Source: Planctomycetaceae bacterium | Lineage (GTDB): Bacteria > Planctomycetota > Planctomycetia > Planctomycetales > Planctomycetaceae | Reading direction: 5' to 3' | Assembly (NCBI GenBank): GCA_021732415.1 | Contig: JAKFVC010000014.1 | Coordinates: 49,148 to 113,147 of the forward strand | Length of the DNA stretch: 64,000 bases | Shown here: piece after piece, positions 42,676-52,592 of the stretch | Numbering within the stretch: position 1 is the stretch's first letter | Layout: the number at the start of each line of letters is the position of its first letter | Program-made: the position numbers and the translations under genes | The notes under the pieces: model-generated | Seen by the model: the letters and a program-made list of their open reading frames with translations, nothing else | Told to the model about the DNA's origin: nothing | The model's database searches: none

Positions 42676-43989
42676 TCATTTCATGTCTTGGACATGCTTA
42701 TAGGCCGCATCCTGCATGAACTTGGAAGCACCGGGCGTGTTGGTGTGACCGGCCGCAACATCGGCGTGGATGGCCTTGGGAATCGCCAGGGCGTTGTAGG
42801 CCGCATACACACTGGTGGCCGGACAGGTCGCGTCGATGAACCCAACAGTGACCGCTGCTCCCTTGCACTTCGCACGTGCGGCGAAGTTCACGCAATCGAA
42901 GTAACGTGCGGTTTGAAGCGCTAATGGATCGGGTTTGCCCTCGGCGTCGTTGGGAACAATTTTGGGCCAGCCGCTGATGCGATTGGCGGCGCTGCCGGTG
43001 TGATCACATCCTGCCGGCACGCCGGCGCAGATGAAGGTAACGCGTGCGTCGAGCCCCGCCGCGGCCAAGGCTTGAAAACCTCCCTGGCTGCTGCCATACA
43101 CGATCACGGTCTTGCCGTCCCACTCGGGCTGGGCCGTCAGAAAGTCGATGGCCCGAATCAAACGGAGAAACATGCCCTTAAAGTAGCACTGCTCACGATC
43201 CTGCCGGCCAATGCTTCGATAGTCCTTCAACTCGCCGGCGGTGAGTTCCGTGTAAAACTCTGCCGGCTTGCCGTTCGGAATCCCGTGCGCATTGATGTCG
43301 AGTGACAGCATGCCCCGTTCCCGGACCGCCCACTGAGTGCTAGCCAAGGTTGAGCTACGGACACCCGCCCCATGCACAAACAGAATCGCAGGGAGTGACT
43401 TGGGCTTCGCGTTTTGGGGACGCCCGAAATAGCCCGAAACCGGTTTGCCCAGGCAATCGACCTGAACGTCAAACGCATCCAATCCCTTCGCCGGTGCCTC
43501 GACCGGTGTCAGCGTTGCCTTGCTTGGCACTGCCGCGAGTGCCGCCTTCTGTGCGGTCCAAAACTGGTCGAAATCATCCGGTACCGGCAGGCTGGGTTTC
43601 AGTTGCAGAGGATCATAGCCCACTGCCGCCAGCGTGGTCGTCTTACCCAGCGTGGCCCGCAACAACAGGAAGCCAGGTTCGTCGAGCTTGCCGGCGAGTG
43701 TCGCCTTGCCGTCCTTAAGAACTAACGTCTGGTCCGGCCGTGGTTGCCAACCGTCCTTGGAGAAAGTGCAGACGACGCTGCCTTCCGCGAGCGGTTTATC
43801 ATCCTGCAGGGCTTCGATGGTGAAGGTTGCGTTTTCGCCAGCTTTATACAACGCATCCGCGCGGTCCGCGGAGACCTTGAGAGTGACGACTGGCGCTGGC
43901 TTGTCTTGAGCCCACAACGCCGTGAGTGGTGCAACTACCAGGGCAACGAGAACGAGCATTTGCGTCCGACGTATCAACATCGTCTTCAC
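42676..43989 (-). CDS. AXE1-type secreted acetyl esterase
   Basis: A 437-aa protein. I choose GTG 43989, with AAAGG 8 bases upstream; an in-frame ATG at 43980 is the alternative. Signal peptide (MLVLVALVVAPLTALWA), then an Ig-like region (~20-130), then an AXE1/cephalosporin-C-deacetylase-like hydrolase: PDDFDQFWTAQKAAL, LPAILFVHGAG, nucleophile Ser301 in YGSSQGGF, acid in FIDATCP, and His in AGHTNTPG. It probably deacetylates a polysaccharide fragment. Shares fold with the larger 20313-22271 esterase. Confidence 0.85.
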   Translation of the reverse strand: MKTMLIRRTQMLVLVALVVAPLTALWAQDKPAPVVTLKVSADRADALYKAGENATFTIEALQDDKPLAEGSVVCTFSKDGWQPRPDQTLVLKDGKATLAGKLDEPGFLLLRATLGKTTTLAAVGYDPLQLKPSLPVPDDFDQFWTAQKAALAAVPSKATLTPVEAPAKGLDAFDVQVDCLGKPVSGYFGRPQNAKPKSLPAILFVHGAGVRSSTLASTQWAVRERGMLSLDINAHGIPNGKPAEFYTELTAGELKDYRSIGRQDREQCYFKGMFLRLIRAIDFLTAQPEWDGKTVIVYGSSQGGFQALAAAGLDARVTFICAGVPAGCDHTGSAANRISGWPKIVPNDAEGKPDPLALQTARYFDCVNFAARAKCKGAAVTVGFIDATCPATSVYAAYNALAIPKAIHADVAAGHTNTPGASKFMQDAAYKHVQDMK

Positions 43990-44035
43990 GGTGTGGCCTT
44001 TCTGATTGGAACTAATTTGCCTCGGCAACCGACGT

Positions 44036-45457
44036 TTAGGCCAGGATCTCTTTGACAACCTCGCCGGAGACATCGGTCAGGCGGAAATCGCGACCCGAGT
44101 GGCGGTAGGTGAGTCGCTCGTGATCAAGCCCCAACAGGTGCAGGATCGTGGCGTGGAAGTCGTGAATGTGAACCTCATTCGCTGCGACCGTACAGCCGTG
44201 GTCGTCGCTCTCTCCGTAGCTGAAGCCTCCCTTAATCCCGCCGCCTGCCATCCAGGATGTAAAGGCTTCGGCGTGATGTTCGCGGCCTTTGGCATCCTTG
44301 CCGGTATTGAACGGAGTGCGGCCGAACTCGGTCGTCCAGACGACCAGCGTGTCATTCAGCATGCCGCGCGACTTGAGATCCTTCAACAGCCCAGCCACCG
44401 GCTGATCGACATTCTTGGCCAGCGGACCGTGCGTCGCCATGTCGCCGTGAGCGTCCCAGTTGTTAGAGGCTCCCGAATCGATGAGTTCAATAAACCGCAC
44501 GCCCCGCTCTGACAGCCGACGTGCCATCAGGCATTGCCAGGCAAACCCTTTCGTGCTTCCGCGAGGCAACCCATAGAGCTGCAGCGTGGCATCCGTTTCA
44601 CCTGACAAATCGAACGCTTCGGGAGCCGCTGATTGCATTCCAAACGCGGTTTCGAACGACTTAATCCGTGCGGAGAGATTACCATCTCCATCACGGCCTG
44701 ACAGGTGCCGCCGATTGAACGCCTGCGTGAGCCCGAGTTCCAATTCCTGGAGACTCGAGTCCGCTTGACGGCGTTGAATATTCGCGATCGGCTCGGCTCC
44801 CGGTGCGACGGGAGTTCCCTGATGGCAACCCGGGAGAAAATCAGAGGCCCAGACCTGCCCACCCGCGTACGGTGTCAGCGGAGCCAGCACAATGAACGAG
44901 GGGAGATTCTGATTGATCGTCCCCAGGCCATGACTGACCCATGATCCGATACTGGGACGGGCAAACGTCACCGAACCGGTGTGAATCCCTAGCGTTGCCT
45001 GGAAGTGGTCGGCGTGATCATTGCGCATCGAGCGGATCAGGCAGAGATCGTCGGCACACTCGGCAATCTGCGGAAACAGTTCACTAATCCAAAGTCCCGA
45101 CTGGCCTCGCTGCTTGAATTCCCAACCGGGGCGTTTAAAGAACTTTTCGACAACCCGATTGTTGGGAGCAAACGCCTCCAGCATTTTCGCGGGGACTTGA
45201 TAAGGCTGGTTGTGATCGGCAATCAGCTTGGGCTTGTAGTCGAACGAATCGACATGCGACGCCCCACCACTCATGTTCATGAAGATGACGCGTTTCGCCC
45301 GCGCCGGAAAGTGCGGCAGTTTCGGAGCCAACGGGTTCGCATCGGAAGATGCGGTCTCTGCGAGCAATTCCGAAAGAATCCCCGGCAGCAGCAATGATCC
45401 GCAGACGAGAGACGAAAGGACCGACCGTCGAGAATTGTCACAAGCAGCGTATTGCAT
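44036..45457 (-). CDS. DUF1501 protein (sulfatase-like fold), Tat-exported
   Basis: A 473-aa member of DUF1501, a planctomycete-rich family with an alkaline phosphatase/sulfatase-like fold. I use ATG 45457; the codon before is TTG. The Tat signal is NSRRSVLSSLVCGS. Family phrases: FMNMSGGASHVDSFDYKP, SELFPQIAECADDLCLIRSM, WDAHGDMATHG, TTEFGRTPFNTGKDAKGR and HDFHATILHLLGLDH. It lies 39 bp after the PSCyt1/DUF1549/DUF1553 gene, the classic pairing; the two are thought to function together, though their reaction is not established. Confidence 0.92.
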   Translation of the reverse strand: MQYAACDNSRRSVLSSLVCGSLLLPGILSELLAETASSDANPLAPKLPHFPARAKRVIFMNMSGGASHVDSFDYKPKLIADHNQPYQVPAKMLEAFAPNNRVVEKFFKRPGWEFKQRGQSGLWISELFPQIAECADDLCLIRSMRNDHADHFQATLGIHTGSVTFARPSIGSWVSHGLGTINQNLPSFIVLAPLTPYAGGQVWASDFLPGCHQGTPVAPGAEPIANIQRRQADSSLQELELGLTQAFNRRHLSGRDGDGNLSARIKSFETAFGMQSAAPEAFDLSGETDATLQLYGLPRGSTKGFAWQCLMARRLSERGVRFIELIDSGASNNWDAHGDMATHGPLAKNVDQPVAGLLKDLKSRGMLNDTLVVWTTEFGRTPFNTGKDAKGREHHAEAFTSWMAGGGIKGGFSYGESDDHGCTVAANEVHIHDFHATILHLLGLDHERLTYRHSGRDFRLTDVSGEVVKEILA

Positions 45458-45496
45458 CAAAACACCTTCAGCGGTGAGGAAGACTGTGTAGTGCTA

Positions 45497-47950
45497 TTAG
45501 TCTACGTAGATAAATTCGTTGGCGCCCATGAGCGACCGGGCCAGAGCCGACCACAGCTTGAGTTGCGTCTGGTCCGCAGGAGTATTCAGTTCGCCCAAAC
45601 GCGCCAGGTAGAGGTTGAGGAACTCGACGCACGCCTTTTGTTCATCCGGCTGGGGTGGCCGGCCGAAGGCTAACTGATACGCGACAGAGATCCGCACTGC
45701 TTCATCCGAACTCGATGCCATCAATCGCTCGGCAAACTTGACCGACTGAGCGTGTGCCAGGGGATCATTCATCGCGAATAAGGCTTGCAGCGGCGTGGTA
45801 CTCATGAACCGGACGGCTGTACTGGAACTCGGGTCAGCACCGTCAAACAACGCCAGGTAGGGATTCCTCTTGAGTCGTTGCTGCATCAAGTAGACGCTTC
45901 TTCGGCGGGAATCATAATTGGCGACGAACGGGTTGTGCTGAGTCCAACCCCAGGTCGACTGCGGCGGAAATGGGTGAGTTCCCGCCGGAGATTCGTCCAG
46001 ATCGTTGCCGACAAACAGGAGTGAGTCGCGGATCGCTTCGGCATCGAGGCGCGCTCGATTGAAATGCCAATAGACATCATTATTAGGATCGAGCTCGACG
46101 TTCTTCGCGTGCTGCGGGGCGGATTCTAACGCTGTTGATGAGGAGAGCCGCCACGTGTGCGAGAGCAGGATCAGCTTGTGCATCGACTTGATGGACCATT
46201 TCTGCTCCACGAAGCGACTCGCCAGAAAATCGAGCAGTTCCGGATGCGTGGGGGCCTGGCCTCGCAATCCAAAATCATTCGGTGTGGTGACCAGTCCGCG
46301 ACCAAAATGGTACTGCCAGATGCGGTTTACCATGACGCGGGCAGTCAACGGGTTCTGCGGATTCAAGATCCAGTCCGCCAGTTGCAACCGCCCGCTGCCC
46401 GGGACATCTTTGGACAACTCTTGACCTCCCAGGATGGCCGGGAAATGCCGAGTGACCTCGTTGCCCAACCGCTTGGGGTCACCTCGCAATTGTAGTTTCG
46501 TGTTGGCTGCAGTTCCCTCGGCGACGGCATAGGCATTATTCACCTGTGGAGCCTCGGCTGCAGCGGCCTTATGTTTCTGTCGCGCTTCGGCCAGGTTCTT
46601 CGCCGCCGCATCCACTGCGGCTTTCTTTTCGGGACTCTCGGGCAGTTTTTTCGCGTCAGCATCAGCCACTTCGAGGGCTTTCACTTCGGCCTCCAGCGCC
46701 GCCATCTTGGTTCGATGGGGAGCGAGTAGGGCCTCGATTTCCGTCGGCGACATGAGTGCTACAAAGTCGGATTGCCTCTTGTCAACTTCAGCGCCGGGGA
46801 AGGGAAAGCGAGTACTTTCAAAGATCCCATAGAGTCCGTAGTAATCACTCATGGTGATCGGGTCGAACTTGTGATCGTGACAACGGGCACACGACACACT
46901 GGAGCCCAGAATGCCACGTCCCAGATTGTCGATCGTGTCTTCCAATGTCAGATGGTGCTCGCCCATCCGGTCCCCGCCGAACCGACGGGCAATCGCCAGA
47001 TAGCCAGTCGCCACGATTCGCTCGTAGCGATCAGCGTCGTTATCGCTGGGCAGCAGGTCTCCGGCGATTTGGTCGCGGAGGAACTGGTCGTACGGCAGAT
47101 CTCGATTGAACGCACGAATCACCCAGTCACGATACTTGTGAGCTTGTGGGACAGGATAGTCTGACGCATTCCCGCACGTATCGGAGTAACGCACGACATC
47201 CAGCCAGTGCCTTCCCCAACGCTCACCGTAGCGGGCGGAACTCAAGAGTCGGTCGACGACCCGTTCGAAAGCCTGAGTCGAACTGTCGGCCAGGAATGCA
47301 TCCATCTCGGCCGGAGTCGGCGGCAATCCGGTCAGATCGAACGTGACGCGACGCAGCAATGTTCGAGGATCAGCCGACGGGACGGGAACAACTCCCGCCG
47401 ACTCCATCCGGTGCAGAATGTAATTGTCGACGGCAGTTCGCGGCCACGACTGGTCCTTTACCGTGGGCACCGCCGGATCGGTCACCGTCTGATACGACCA
47501 GAACTTGCGTCCTTCTTCGAGTGAGATCCCATACCGCGGCTTGGCGGACAAATCGTTTGTCTTCAACGACGATCGCGGATCGGCGGCACCATTCTTCACC
47601 CACGTCTCCAGATCGGCGATTTCCGTATCGGACAGTTTTTGCTTGGGCGGCATCTTCAAGTCTTTGTCGACCTGCCGGACGGCCCGAATCAACAGGCTCT
47701 TCTCAGGATCACCCGGTACGACGGCGGGCCCCGAATCACCTCCGGTCATCCAGCCCTCACGAGAATCGAGCAACAGTCCGCCGTGCTCTTTCTTGCCGTG
47801 ACATTCTATACAATGGGCAACGAACAGGGGCCGAATCTTTTTCTCAAAGAATTCGACCGCCGCTGCATCGGGTTCTGCTGCACGCGAGGTGCTCGCGAAC
47901 AACATCGACATCAACACTGCCAGAGTGATCTGCTGACGTTTCATCTCCAT
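45497..47950 (-). CDS. PSCyt1 / DUF1549 / DUF1553 exported protein
   Basis: An 817-aa protein. Signal peptide (LAVLMSMLFASTSRA), then a PSCyt1 cytochrome-like domain (~30-115) with the haem motif CIECH. DUF1549 follows (~170-380: RRVTFDLTGLPPTPAEMD, YGERWGRHWLDVVRYSDT, CARCHDH). A helical, charged stretch (~405-460) precedes DUF1553 (~540-800: LTARVMVNRIWQYHFG, DFGLRGQAPTHPELLD). ATG 47950 is preceded by GGAAAG; a second ATG at 47944 also has GATGGAG upstream. The first gene of the four-gene operon. Family role unproven; the CxxCH motifs suggest redox. Confidence 0.92.
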   Translation of the reverse strand: MEMKRQQITLAVLMSMLFASTSRAAEPDAAAVEFFEKKIRPLFVAHCIECHGKKEHGGLLLDSREGWMTGGDSGPAVVPGDPEKSLLIRAVRQVDKDLKMPPKQKLSDTEIADLETWVKNGAADPRSSLKTNDLSAKPRYGISLEEGRKFWSYQTVTDPAVPTVKDQSWPRTAVDNYILHRMESAGVVPVPSADPRTLLRRVTFDLTGLPPTPAEMDAFLADSSTQAFERVVDRLLSSARYGERWGRHWLDVVRYSDTCGNASDYPVPQAHKYRDWVIRAFNRDLPYDQFLRDQIAGDLLPSDNDADRYERIVATGYLAIARRFGGDRMGEHHLTLEDTIDNLGRGILGSSVSCARCHDHKFDPITMSDYYGLYGIFESTRFPFPGAEVDKRQSDFVALMSPTEIEALLAPHRTKMAALEAEVKALEVADADAKKLPESPEKKAAVDAAAKNLAEARQKHKAAAAEAPQVNNAYAVAEGTAANTKLQLRGDPKRLGNEVTRHFPAILGGQELSKDVPGSGRLQLADWILNPQNPLTARVMVNRIWQYHFGRGLVTTPNDFGLRGQAPTHPELLDFLASRFVEQKWSIKSMHKLILLSHTWRLSSSTALESAPQHAKNVELDPNNDVYWHFNRARLDAEAIRDSLLFVGNDLDESPAGTHPFPPQSTWGWTQHNPFVANYDSRRRSVYLMQQRLKRNPYLALFDGADPSSSTAVRFMSTTPLQALFAMNDPLAHAQSVKFAERLMASSSDEAVRISVAYQLAFGRPPQPDEQKACVEFLNLYLARLGELNTPADQTQLKLWSALARSLMGANEFIYVD

Positions 47951-48206
47951 CGCTTTCCATCGTGACGACGAAACTGGAATCGAGGATGCTCGCTTTCGGA
48001 ATCTGCCCGAAAGTGCACGCCGTCTACTGCAAATGTCAAACCATAACTGTCGTCGGCTCCTGATCCATCAATATACTTGAATCCATCATTCCGGGCGAGC
48101 ATTGCGAAGGCATTCGTAGCAGAACTCCCCAAGAGTTCTGGTCGTATTGGCGAAGGCCGCCGAAGTCTTGGCGACTTCGACGGCATTGGATTTCGTCGCG
48201 TTGTGT

Positions 48207-49367
48207 TTAAGGCCGGCAGCGGAATTGATGGCGGTATTCCGAGGGTGTGATGCCTGTCGCTTGCCGAAACAGGATCGATAATTGCCTGCCGTCGTGGAAG
48301 CCGGACATGCGCGCCACAGTGGCGATCGGCAGTTCTGTGTCGACGAGCAATTGTTTGCTGCGGTTCAGATGCACGCGGCGGATTTCTTCGGAGATGCTGC
48401 GATTCAGCGATTTGCGGAAGCGTCGTTCGAGGGCGCGGCGGGCGATTGGTACATGTCGCAAGACGTTCTCGACCCGCATCTCTTGATGAGCGTGCCGCTG
48501 AATGAAGCGAACTGCTGCGCTGACCTCGGGATCGGGGACGGCCAGCAGGTCGGACGATTGCCGCACCACTACGCCCCCAGGGGGCAGAACGAGCGTTGTT
48601 TTTGCTGGGGGCGAGCCGCCCAGCCACTTGTCGAGCAGTTTGGAGGCTTCATACCCGATGCGTTCGCCTGGTAATGCCACGCTGGACAGTGATGGCCGGG
48701 AGAGTTCGCACAGCAGGTCGTCGTCATCGACACCGACAATGGCCACCTGGTCCGGCACGAGCAGCTTTAATTGCCGGCAACATTCGGAGAGTTGCGACGC
48801 CTGTACATCATTGCTGGCCAGGACGCCGACCGGCTTCGGTAGCGCGGTCAGCCAGTCCATGAGCGGCTGATTCCAACGCCAGACTCCGGTCGGTTCTTGA
48901 ACGCGACTGGTTCGCTCATGGAAGGCCTGCAGCGTCAGGCCCGCAGATTCGACGATCTCGCGGAAGCCTGCTTCGCGTTTGACCGAGAAATCGTGCTTGG
49001 GATATCCGACGAACCCGAACTGAGACACGCCGCGTTCCAGCATGTGCCGCGCGGCTTGCCGCCCCACTTCAACATGGTCGACGGCCACACGCGGCAGGGC
49101 GAGATCGGGGAGGACTCCCGCCACGCTGATCACCGGCTTGCGTAACTTCAGCAGCGCGTTTGCCAGCGGCCGAGTAAACACATGTGCGAGATAACCGTCG
49201 CAGCTCAGCGGGCGGGCCAGTTCAATCGCGCGGGCTTCGGGCGCGATTGGAGTGAAGACCCAGTCGGGCCGCTCGATGGCAAAAGCTTTCACCCCGCGCA
49301 GGATGTCGCGATAAAAGCCCAGCGAATGAGTCATCACCAAACCGATGCGAACGATGGTTTTCGGCAT
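48207..49367 (-). CDS. XylR-type AraC-family transcriptional regulator
   Basis: A 386-aa regulator. Residues 1-270 are a LacI/periplasmic-binding-type effector domain (LGFYRDILRGVKAFA, GVLASNDVQASQLSECC, VAIVGVDDDDLLCE). Residues ~280-386 are a double helix-turn-helix AraC domain (ISEEIRRVHLNRSKQLLVDT, IATVARMSGFHDGRQLSILF, GITPSEYR). This combination is that of XylR, which senses D-xylose. It is transcribed away from the operon at 49589 across 221 bp, so it likely controls that operon in response to a sugar. Confidence 0.92.
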   Translation of the reverse strand: MPKTIVRIGLVMTHSLGFYRDILRGVKAFAIERPDWVFTPIAPEARAIELARPLSCDGYLAHVFTRPLANALLKLRKPVISVAGVLPDLALPRVAVDHVEVGRQAARHMLERGVSQFGFVGYPKHDFSVKREAGFREIVESAGLTLQAFHERTSRVQEPTGVWRWNQPLMDWLTALPKPVGVLASNDVQASQLSECCRQLKLLVPDQVAIVGVDDDDLLCELSRPSLSSVALPGERIGYEASKLLDKWLGGSPPAKTTLVLPPGGVVVRQSSDLLAVPDPEVSAAVRFIQRHAHQEMRVENVLRHVPIARRALERRFRKSLNRSISEEIRRVHLNRSKQLLVDTELPIATVARMSGFHDGRQLSILFRQATGITPSEYRHQFRCRP

Positions 49368-49588
49368 GAGAGTGATTGCAGATTGAGAAGAAGTAGGGAG
49401 CAGCGACCTGAAGTATCGTGTCGCAAAACGACAAAAGATTTACGCATTTTGGCATCACGGAGGAGAATCGGCAATGGTTTAATGTTCAATGACATCATCG
49501 GCGCAGGTGACGTGATAAAAAATTCCCTGGCAGGACGGTCGAAGTTCAGATCAGAATGGCGGTTTCGCCGTGTGAGAGGAGATGTACC

Positions 49589-52582
49589 TTGAGGGACTCT
49601 GTACGATTCGTCTCATCGATCCTTCCGCGGGCGGTTATGGCTGTCATGCTTGCGATTGCCCATCTGATGGTTGCGCACCCTGCACAGTCGGCCGAGCGTG
49701 TCGCGAAGGATCTGTTGGTGCTCTACACGTTTGATGGCGTGACGGGGGACGTGGTCCGCGATCGGTCTGGAAGCGGTGAGCCGTTGAATCTGCGCATGGA
49801 AAAGTTGCCGGGGCTGATGGTCCGCGGGGGGCGGCTGATTGTGACGTCGTCGTCGAGAATCACCTCGGTGGATCCCGCCCGCAAGATTGTGGCCGCGGTT
49901 AAGCAATCGCAGGCGATGTCGATCGAATCCTGGCTCAAGCCACAAGATACGCTGCAAATGGGGCCAGCGCGTATCGTGTCGCTGTCGGCCGATACAGGGA
50001 AGCGTAACTTCACGCTGGGGCAGGACGCTGGACGCTTTGACGTGCGGTTGCGTACGACTGTCACTGGTGTCAACGGCATCCCTTCCACCGCCAGTCCGGA
50101 ATCGTCTTTGCGGGGGGAATTGACGCATGTCGTTTTCACTCGGGATGCCCAGGAGTCCGCGCGGATTTATCTGGATGGGAAAGAAGTCGCCGTGAAGTCT
50201 GTTGCCGGACAACTCGGCAACTGGAGCGACGACTTCCGGCTGTCGCTGGTCAATGAATTGACCGGGGACAGGCCGTGGCTGGGGGAATTGTCGCTGGTCG
50301 CGATCTATGGCCGTGCGTTGTCGGCGGAGGAAGTTGCTGCCAATTTTGCGGCGGGAGTGCCGGCTGTGAATTACGCGACGTTACTTCCACCGGCCAGTTT
50401 GCGGCAAGTGGATTTCGTCAAGGACGTCCAACCGCTGCTCCGCAAGCATTGCTTTGAATGCCACGCGGCGGGGAACGAAGAGGGGGGCGTGAATCTCGGT
50501 ATTCGGCAGCGTGTCATGGAAGGGGGCGATCTGGGCCCGGTGCTCGTCCAAGGGGACAGTGCCCGCAGCCGCCTCATTCATCTGGTCGCTGCAGTGGAAC
50601 CTCAAGCGGTTATGCCGCCCGATGGGCCCCGAATGAGCAAAGACGAAGTGGGCGTGCTCCGGGCGTGGATAGACCAGGGAGCCAAGTGGCCGGACGGTGC
50701 GGACGTCCTCGATCCGCGCGCTGAGCGGGCCAAGACTCATTGGGCGTTTCAGCCCTTGCGCCCAGCCACCGAACCCGTGGTGAAAGATCCGAATTGGCCG
50801 TTGACGCCGATTGACCGTTTCATCCAGGCACGACTGGAAGCCGCGGGGCTTCCTCTCCAAGGTCGAGCCACGTCACGGCAACTGATCCGCCGAGTGACCT
50901 TCGATCTGATCGGCCTGCCGCCGACGCCCGATGAAGTTCGCGAGTTTTCCGTCGCGTACGAGCGTCATCCGCAAGAGGCGTTAGCCGCGCTCGTCGATCG
51001 GCTCCTGAAGAGTCCGCACTACGGTGAACGGTGGGGCCGGCATTGGCTGGATGTGGCTCGCTACGCCGACAGCGACGGTCAGGAAAGTGATCGCGATCGC
51101 CCGACGGCCTATCACTATCGCGACTTCGTCATCCGGGCGTTGAATGATGACTTACCGTTCGACCAGTTCGTTCGCTGGCAGCTCGCGGGGGACGAATACG
51201 AGCCGCAGAATCCGCAGGCCGTCGCGGCGACCGGGTTTCTGGCAGCCGGTCCGTTTGCCGCGCTCCCGGACAAGTTGATGGAAGATGAACGGTTGCGAAA
51301 CCAGTACAACGAAATGGATGATATGCTGTCGACGATCGGGACCGGAATCCTGGGATTGACGCTCGGTTGCTGCCGCTGTCATGACCATAAGTACGATGCC
51401 GTTCCGAGCCGCGACTACTACCGTTTGATGTCGTCTCTGCATAGTGGACAGCGGGGCGATGTGCCGCTCGGTGCGTCAAAGGAAACGACGCTGGGTTATC
51501 GTGATTTTGGCCCCGATCCCAAGCCGACCTGGCTGTTCCATCGAGGCGACTACTACGATCACACTCAACCGGTGCAGTTGGGATTTGTCTCGATCCTGAC
51601 CAACGGGAAATCACCCGATGAATATTGGACTTCCGCGCGAGCACAAAGTTCTGCCAAGAACAGCACAAATCAGCGGCGGGCCGTCGCAGAATGGATCACC
51701 GACGTCAAACAAGGTGCGGGGGCGCTGGTTGCCCGGGTGATCGTCAATCGGATTTGGCAGCACCATTTCGGGCAGGGACTGGTCCGCAGTGTCGGGGACT
51801 TTGGCGTTCGCTCTGAACCGCCGACACATCCCGAACTGCTGGAGTGGCTGGCGAACGATTTCGTGAGCAATGGCTGGAAAATCAAACGGCTGCAACGCCA
51901 GATCCTGCTGAGTGCCGTCTTTCAACAAGCAAACACAATCGCCACGCCTCCGGTGACCGATCCCGACAACCGGCTGCTGTGGAAGATGCCGCTGCAACGA
52001 CTGGAAGGCGAAATCCTGCGCGACTCGATGTTGTCGGTGAGTGGAACTCTCAATTCTACGACATACGGCCCAGCGGTCCGGCCACCCATTGCCGCGGAAG
52101 CGATCGTCGCACGCAATCTGAAGGATCCCTATCCGAATAAGATTGAAGATGGTCCCGCCACGCGCCGGCGGTCGGTCTATCTATTTCATAAGCGGGTGGT
52201 CCCCTACCCTTTGTTGCAGGCGTTCGACAAGCCGGATGCTCAGCAAAGTTGCGGCCGCCGGGACACCACCACGGTGGCTCCGCAAGCCCTCGCGCTACTG
52301 AACGACCAGTTTGTGCGGCGCGTGTCCCTGGATTTCGCCGACCGGCTGCTGAAGGAGTCGGGTGATGAGCCGGCACAATGGATCGAACGCGGCTATCAGT
52401 TGGCACTTGCACGTCCACCAAGCGAGCAGGAACGGACCGTCACCCTGGCGTTCGTACAGGGTCAACTGCAGGAACGGAAGAGCCGCTCGCCCCAGGCGAA
52501 GATCGAAGAGCTGCGGCGACAGGCACTGACCGACTTGTGCCAGGCGTTCTTCAGCCTCAATGAATTTCTCTATGTGGATTGA
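49589..52582 (+). CDS. LamG / PSCyt1 / DUF1549 / DUF1553 exported protein
   Basis: A 997-aa protein. TTG 49589 follows AGGAG and starts just before a signal peptide (AVMAVMLAIAHLMVAHPAQS); ATG 49556 lacks a good site and ATG 49637 is internal. A LamG-like sandwich comes first (~40-245: LLVLYTFDGVTGDVV, RIYLDGKEVAVK). Then PSCyt1 with HCFECHA, DUF1549 (YGERWGRHWLDVARYADS, CCRCHDHKYD) and DUF1553 (VARVIVNRIWQHHFGQ, DFGVRSEPPTHPELLEW). The extra lectin-like domain suggests carbohydrate targeting. First gene of the operon divergent from the XylR-type regulator. Confidence 0.92.
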   Translation: MRDSVRFVSSILPRAVMAVMLAIAHLMVAHPAQSAERVAKDLLVLYTFDGVTGDVVRDRSGSGEPLNLRMEKLPGLMVRGGRLIVTSSSRITSVDPARKIVAAVKQSQAMSIESWLKPQDTLQMGPARIVSLSADTGKRNFTLGQDAGRFDVRLRTTVTGVNGIPSTASPESSLRGELTHVVFTRDAQESARIYLDGKEVAVKSVAGQLGNWSDDFRLSLVNELTGDRPWLGELSLVAIYGRALSAEEVAANFAAGVPAVNYATLLPPASLRQVDFVKDVQPLLRKHCFECHAAGNEEGGVNLGIRQRVMEGGDLGPVLVQGDSARSRLIHLVAAVEPQAVMPPDGPRMSKDEVGVLRAWIDQGAKWPDGADVLDPRAERAKTHWAFQPLRPATEPVVKDPNWPLTPIDRFIQARLEAAGLPLQGRATSRQLIRRVTFDLIGLPPTPDEVREFSVAYERHPQEALAALVDRLLKSPHYGERWGRHWLDVARYADSDGQESDRDRPTAYHYRDFVIRALNDDLPFDQFVRWQLAGDEYEPQNPQAVAATGFLAAGPFAALPDKLMEDERLRNQYNEMDDMLSTIGTGILGLTLGCCRCHDHKYDAVPSRDYYRLMSSLHSGQRGDVPLGASKETTLGYRDFGPDPKPTWLFHRGDYYDHTQPVQLGFVSILTNGKSPDEYWTSARAQSSAKNSTNQRRAVAEWITDVKQGAGALVARVIVNRIWQHHFGQGLVRSVGDFGVRSEPPTHPELLEWLANDFVSNGWKIKRLQRQILLSAVFQQANTIATPPVTDPDNRLLWKMPLQRLEGEILRDSMLSVSGTLNSTTYGPAVRPPIAAEAIVARNLKDPYPNKIEDGPATRRRSVYLFHKRVVPYPLLQAFDKPDAQQSCGRRDTTTVAPQALALLNDQFVRRVSLDFADRLLKESGDEPAQWIERGYQLALARPPSEQERTVTLAFVQGQLQERKSRSPQAKIEELRRQALTDLCQAFFSLNEFLYVD

Positions 52583-52592
52583 TCGGGGAATC

